Source: Nitrospira sp. CG24C (GTDB lineage: Bacteria; Nitrospirota; Nitrospiria; Nitrospirales; Nitrospiraceae). Taken from it: a DNA stretch of 53,358 nt. Shown here in pieces: positions 50,488 to 53,358 of this stretch. The stretch covers positions 1 through 53,358 of the forward strand of contig NEWR02000003.1 in the NCBI GenBank assembly GCA_002869885.2, written 5' to 3'. The first letter of the stretch is position 1, and each line of letters starts with the position of its first letter. Made by a program: the position numbers and the translations under genes. The notes below the pieces were generated by a model. The model did no database searches, was not told where the DNA came from, and was given only the letters and a program-made list of their open reading frames with translations.

Positions 50488-51087
50488 ATGCGCGTCCTAA
50501 CGAGTTGGTTCCTTATTGCCGTTCTGGCGGCCGGCGCGACCGGCTGTGTCGGAGACCAGGTCAACTACAAGGTCGATATGGTTGCGCCCAGCGAGTTTCT
50601 CTTAGGCCCGGAGGACGTGTTGAATGTGACCATCTGGAAAAATCAGGATCTTTCCCGTGAAGTGGTGGTTCGTCCGGATGGCATGATCTCAATGCCGTTG
50701 GTGGGAGATATTCAGGCTACCGGGCTCACAGCCAATTTGTTGGCAAAGCGTATCGCCGAACGGCTGACTGAATATCTGGCCTCGCCGATCGTGTTCGTTC
50801 AGGTGAAGGACGTCAATAGCTATTTCATCTATGTCATGGGCGAGGTGGCCAAGCCGGGCAAGTATTCACTGAAATCCTACGCCAACGTCATGCAGGGGAT
50901 CTCTCTCGCCGGAGGATTCACACCCTATGCCAAGAAGAACAAGATCAAGGTGCTGCGCGTCATGGCAGACGGTTCGAGCGGCAAACATCAGATGGAAATT
51001 CCTGTGCAGTATGACGAGATTCTCAAGGGGAATGCCGTCCCGGGAAATTTCTTTCTCCGAATCGGCGACGTGATTGTGGTGCCGTAA
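50488..51087 (+). CDS. polysaccharide export lipoprotein, Poly_export/SLBB type (2)
   Basis: 199 residues from ATG 50488, preceded by AAGGGGGA. The lipobox is LAAGATGC with Cys20, so it should be a lipoprotein. The rest parallels the previous gene closely: EFLLGPEDVLNVTIWKNQDL, RPDGMISMPLVGDIQATG and YVMGEVAKPGKYSLKS, pointing to a tandem duplication. In PEP-CTERM/exosortase loci one such lipoprotein is common; two are less so. The next gene follows directly. Confidence 0.9.
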   Translation: MRVLTSWFLIAVLAAGATGCVGDQVNYKVDMVAPSEFLLGPEDVLNVTIWKNQDLSREVVVRPDGMISMPLVGDIQATGLTANLLAKRIAERLTEYLASPIVFVQVKDVNSYFIYVMGEVAKPGKYSLKSYANVMQGISLAGGFTPYAKKNKIKVLRVMADGSSGKHQMEIPVQYDEILKGNAVPGNFFLRIGDVIVVP

Positions 51088-52431
51088 TTGAGTAACGCAT
51101 TGCGGTATGCCTGGGCGCTGGGCGGGTTGGTCGCTCTCATGGTCGGGCTCGGCTCCGGAGCCCAGGCGCAGCAGATGGGGACCGGCGCCTCCGGGATCGG
51201 GGCGGGCACGATTCCGGGCACGCCCTTCGGCGGGGCCATCGATCCGAGCATGGTGCAAGTCCGCGAGGGCTTCCAGGTGATTCCCTCGATCTCCGTCGGA
51301 CAGCGCTACGACAGCAACGTGTTCTTTGTGCCCAAACGCCAGGGGCTCGATCGGGAGGATTTTGTGACCACCGCCGTGCCGCAAGTCCGCGGCTACTATG
51401 TCGGGAATTGGTTCGACGTCAATGCGACGGCGGGCGCGATCGGCGAGTACTACGCCAAGCATCCGACCCTCAATTATGTCGGCGCCAATACCGGCCTCGT
51501 GCTGAATCTGAGCAAACTGCTGGATCGCTGGTGGCAAGGGGCGACGTTGACGGCCTCGGATACGTACGTCTATTCCCCGCAAGCCCCGGCGTTTATCGTG
51601 GGCAATCTGGCCGGGAGTAGTGCGACGCCCTTCGCGACCGGCTTTCAAGTGGGGCGCGCCAACGTGAGCCGGAATATTCTGCGCACCGATCTTGCCGTGC
51701 CGCTCACCCAGACGGTCAGCCTGCTGGGGAGCTATGCGACCGGGTTCATCCGCTATGGGACTTCGGACGTGCAGCAAGCCGGGATCTTGATCAATAGCAC
51801 GTACCAGACCGCTACGGGCGGGCTCTCGCTGAAGGCGTCGCCGCAGGATCTGCTCACGGTGCATGTGGTCAATACGGACTATCATTTTAGCGCGCAAGCG
51901 GCCGGCTCCTTTACCACGCGGGGCGGGACCGTGGGGTGGGACCATACCCTCTCGCCCTTTCTGACCCTGCAAGCCCAGGCCGGGGCGACCGTGCTGCAGC
52001 GGGACTTGGCGGGCACGAGCTCCGCGGCCCTCGTCGCCCCCATTGGGCATCTGGCGCTGCTCTGGAAGGATCGGACGACCGCCCTGACCCTGGCCTACGA
52101 TCTCGGGGTCAGCCCCTCGTTTCAATTTCAGGCGCAAGCGCTCCGGACGCACGTGGTCGGGGTGACGCTGACGCAACAGACGGCCATTCCGGAACTGCTC
52201 GCCGTCGCCAGTGTCAACTATGGCCGCGGGGATCAGTTCGGGTCCTCGTCCGGGACCGGCCTCTCCTATGCGTCGGTCATGGGGACCGGCGGCGTGGTGT
52301 ATAAGTTCTCGCCCGAGACCTTTCTCGGCCTGCACTACAGCTACACGAATGTGGATAACCAGTTCAACGGCAACACGTTTGCCTTCGATCGGCACGTGGC
52401 GCAGCTCAGTCTGACCCAGGCGTTCTACTAA
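51088..52431 (+). CDS. outer-membrane beta-barrel protein of the polysaccharide locus
   Basis: About 447 residues. A signal peptide (WALGGLVALMVGLGSGAQA) is followed by alternating-polarity strands to the end, finishing LSLTQAFY with a terminal aromatic residue as in outer-membrane porins. Start is TTG 51088, or TTG 51100; no Shine-Dalgarno is visible and translation may couple to the upstream gene. It resembles in size and place the PEP-CTERM-associated outer-membrane proteins of exosortase loci. Visibly more GC-rich than the two export genes. No function beyond a barrel is claimed. Confidence 0.75.
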   Translation: MSNALRYAWALGGLVALMVGLGSGAQAQQMGTGASGIGAGTIPGTPFGGAIDPSMVQVREGFQVIPSISVGQRYDSNVFFVPKRQGLDREDFVTTAVPQVRGYYVGNWFDVNATAGAIGEYYAKHPTLNYVGANTGLVLNLSKLLDRWWQGATLTASDTYVYSPQAPAFIVGNLAGSSATPFATGFQVGRANVSRNILRTDLAVPLTQTVSLLGSYATGFIRYGTSDVQQAGILINSTYQTATGGLSLKASPQDLLTVHVVNTDYHFSAQAAGSFTTRGGTVGWDHTLSPFLTLQAQAGATVLQRDLAGTSSAALVAPIGHLALLWKDRTTALTLAYDLGVSPSFQFQAQALRTHVVGVTLTQQTAIPELLAVASVNYGRGDQFGSSSGTGLSYASVMGTGGVVYKFSPETFLGLHYSYTNVDNQFNGNTFAFDRHVAQLSLTQAFY

Positions 52432-52549
52432 TTCGGAGCAGTTCACGGACTATCGACGTGGGCTCCCGTTTTCTTCCACCAATTCGTCGCTCCGTCTCAA
52501 CGCGTCGCCGATCCAGGGGGTCACCGTTCACACCGCCTCCTCTGCCCTG

Positions 52550-52580
52550 AGTGGCAGTCCTTCGCCACTTGTCTCTTCTA
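52550..52580 (+). terminator. weak terminator-like stem
   Basis: AGTGGC (52550-52555) pairs with GCCACT (52564-52569), followed by TGTCTCTTCT. It lies 119 bases after the barrel gene. Weak evidence. Confidence 0.3.
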
Positions 52581-52678
52581 TCCATCCACTGTGCTATCGT
52601 AAGTGAAAAGGGGATCGATCCCACACAGGTGGGTGCCGATGGCCTTGGTCCGGTGCCTCGCCAGACAGGGAGTAGAGA

Positions 52679-53358
52679 GTGCGACTCGTCCTGCTGTTGA
52701 TCATTGTCGGTATCATCGTATTCGGTCCGCAACTATGGACCAGGCGGGTGTTTGCCCAGCATAGTGTGCCCCGTCCTGACTATCCGGGAACTGGAGCGGA
52801 GTTAGCGCGACACCTGCTCGATCAGTTAGACATGCAACACATCAAGGTGGAAGCGACCGAGCTGGGTGATCATTACGACCCTGAGACCAAGGCCGTCCGT
52901 CTCACGCCCGATAAGTTCAATGGGAAATCCCTCACCGCGATCACCGTTGCCGCCCACGAAGTCGGGCATGCCATTCAAGACCGAGCAGGCTATCAGCCGT
53001 TCACGGATCGCACGCGACTGGTGAGGGTCGCGCAGGGGGCGGAAAAGCTCGGAGGGATAGTGATGCTGGGCATTCCCATCGCGGCAACATTAGCTCAGAC
53101 CCCTGTAGCGGGTGTCGTTGTCCTGGTTGCCGGGATGGCCACGATGGGGATCGCCACACTTGTTCACCTTGTCACGCTTCCGGTCGAGTGGGACGCCAGC
53201 TTCAGGCGAGCGCTGCCGATACTCCAGCAAAGAAACTACTTGTCGCCTCAAGACGAGCGGGGAGCCCGCCGTATCCTCACCGCAGCCGCCTTGACCTACG
53301 TGGCCGCCTCCCTCGCGAGTCTGCTGAACCTGTGGCGGTGGATCGCTTTCCTACGGCG
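52679..53358 (+). CDS. membrane zinc metallopeptidase (YugP type), 3' end cut by the window
   Basis: Read directly from GTG 52679, which has AGGGAG about seven bases upstream; 226 codons are open to the last base. An N-terminal membrane segment (LVLLLIIVGIIVFG) is followed by the zinc motif AAHEVGHAIQD (about residues 92-102) and two further hydrophobic segments. LPVEWDASFRRAL supplies the likely third zinc ligand region. This is the pattern of the Zn_peptidase_2/YugP family, normally about 225-230 residues, so only a few codons should be missing. Substrate unknown. Confidence 0.88.
   Translation, partial: MRLVLLLIIVGIIVFGPQLWTRRVFAQHSVPRPDYPGTGAELARHLLDQLDMQHIKVEATELGDHYDPETKAVRLTPDKFNGKSLTAITVAAHEVGHAIQDRAGYQPFTDRTRLVRVAQGAEKLGGIVMLGIPIAATLAQTPVAGVVVLVAGMATMGIATLVHLVTLPVEWDASFRRALPILQQRNYLSPQDERGARRILTAAALTYVAASLASLLNLWRWIAFLR

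Noticed and set aside
50866-52446. 526-codon open frame on the minus strand
   Set aside because: It is antisense to the beta-barrel and export genes, Arg/Gly/His-rich without domains, and explained by GC-rich codons on the other strand.

Overview
The window looks like chromosome of a Nitrospira-type bacterium (phylum Nitrospirota). This is an inference from gene content and style: a Gram-negative envelope (Kdo phosphatase, TonB-dependent receptor, Wza-like export proteins), a PEP-CTERM protein with a sigma-54-like promoter, FBPase next to a DhnA-type aldolase, the indirect tRNA amidation enzyme GatCAB, and many self-complementary intergenic repeats. No rRNA, tRNA, CRISPR array or intact transposase gene was seen.

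Layout. 1-6002: O-antigen/exopolysaccharide block ordered like Pseudomonas wbpV-wbpL-wbpM, with a family 25 glycosyltransferase and an O-antigen ligase between. 6337-13758: nucleotide-sugar supply (rfbA, rfbB, rfbD, kdsC, manC, manB); rfbC is absent and a four-helix-bundle (S23) gene sits inside G-rich repeats. 13778-20731: DUF3108 protein, fbp, class I aldolase, HtrA protease, ispD, ispF, cysE. 20914-26178: psiF-like gene, truA, amiC, a NYN-domain gene, tatD, aroG. 26360-29880: TonB-dependent receptor between two small His-rich exported proteins. 29992-36204: PAP2 phosphatase, CobW GTPase, a beheaded CDF transporter fused to the metG tail, metG, holB, tmk. 36336-45042: DUF502, glmU, glmS, gatC, panD, gatA, DUF948, ytxH, gatB. 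45310-47550: PEP-CTERM protein and two convergent toxin-antitoxin modules (BrnTA, HigBA). 47845-53358: second polysaccharide locus (UDP-sugar dehydrogenase, two export proteins, a beta-barrel) and a zinc metallopeptidase cut by the window end.

The most unusual content is between and inside the genes. At least eight sequence themes of short-period arrays (periods 7, 8, 9 or 15 bp) share one design: an arm of an iterated word followed by an arm of its reverse complement. They sit in most gaps, supply stop codons for five genes and encode the ends of several proteins. Separately, a 186-bp element with terminal inverted repeats occurs twice. One copy is inserted in frame in the DUF3108 gene between signal peptide and domain; the other ends two bases before the metG start codon. 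It resembles, in behaviour, the Rickettsia palindromic elements.

Functionally, glmU/glmS, manB/manC and the rfb genes feed nucleotide sugars to the surface polysaccharide genes at both ends of the window; fbp and the aldolase supply hexose phosphates. The rest is housekeeping.
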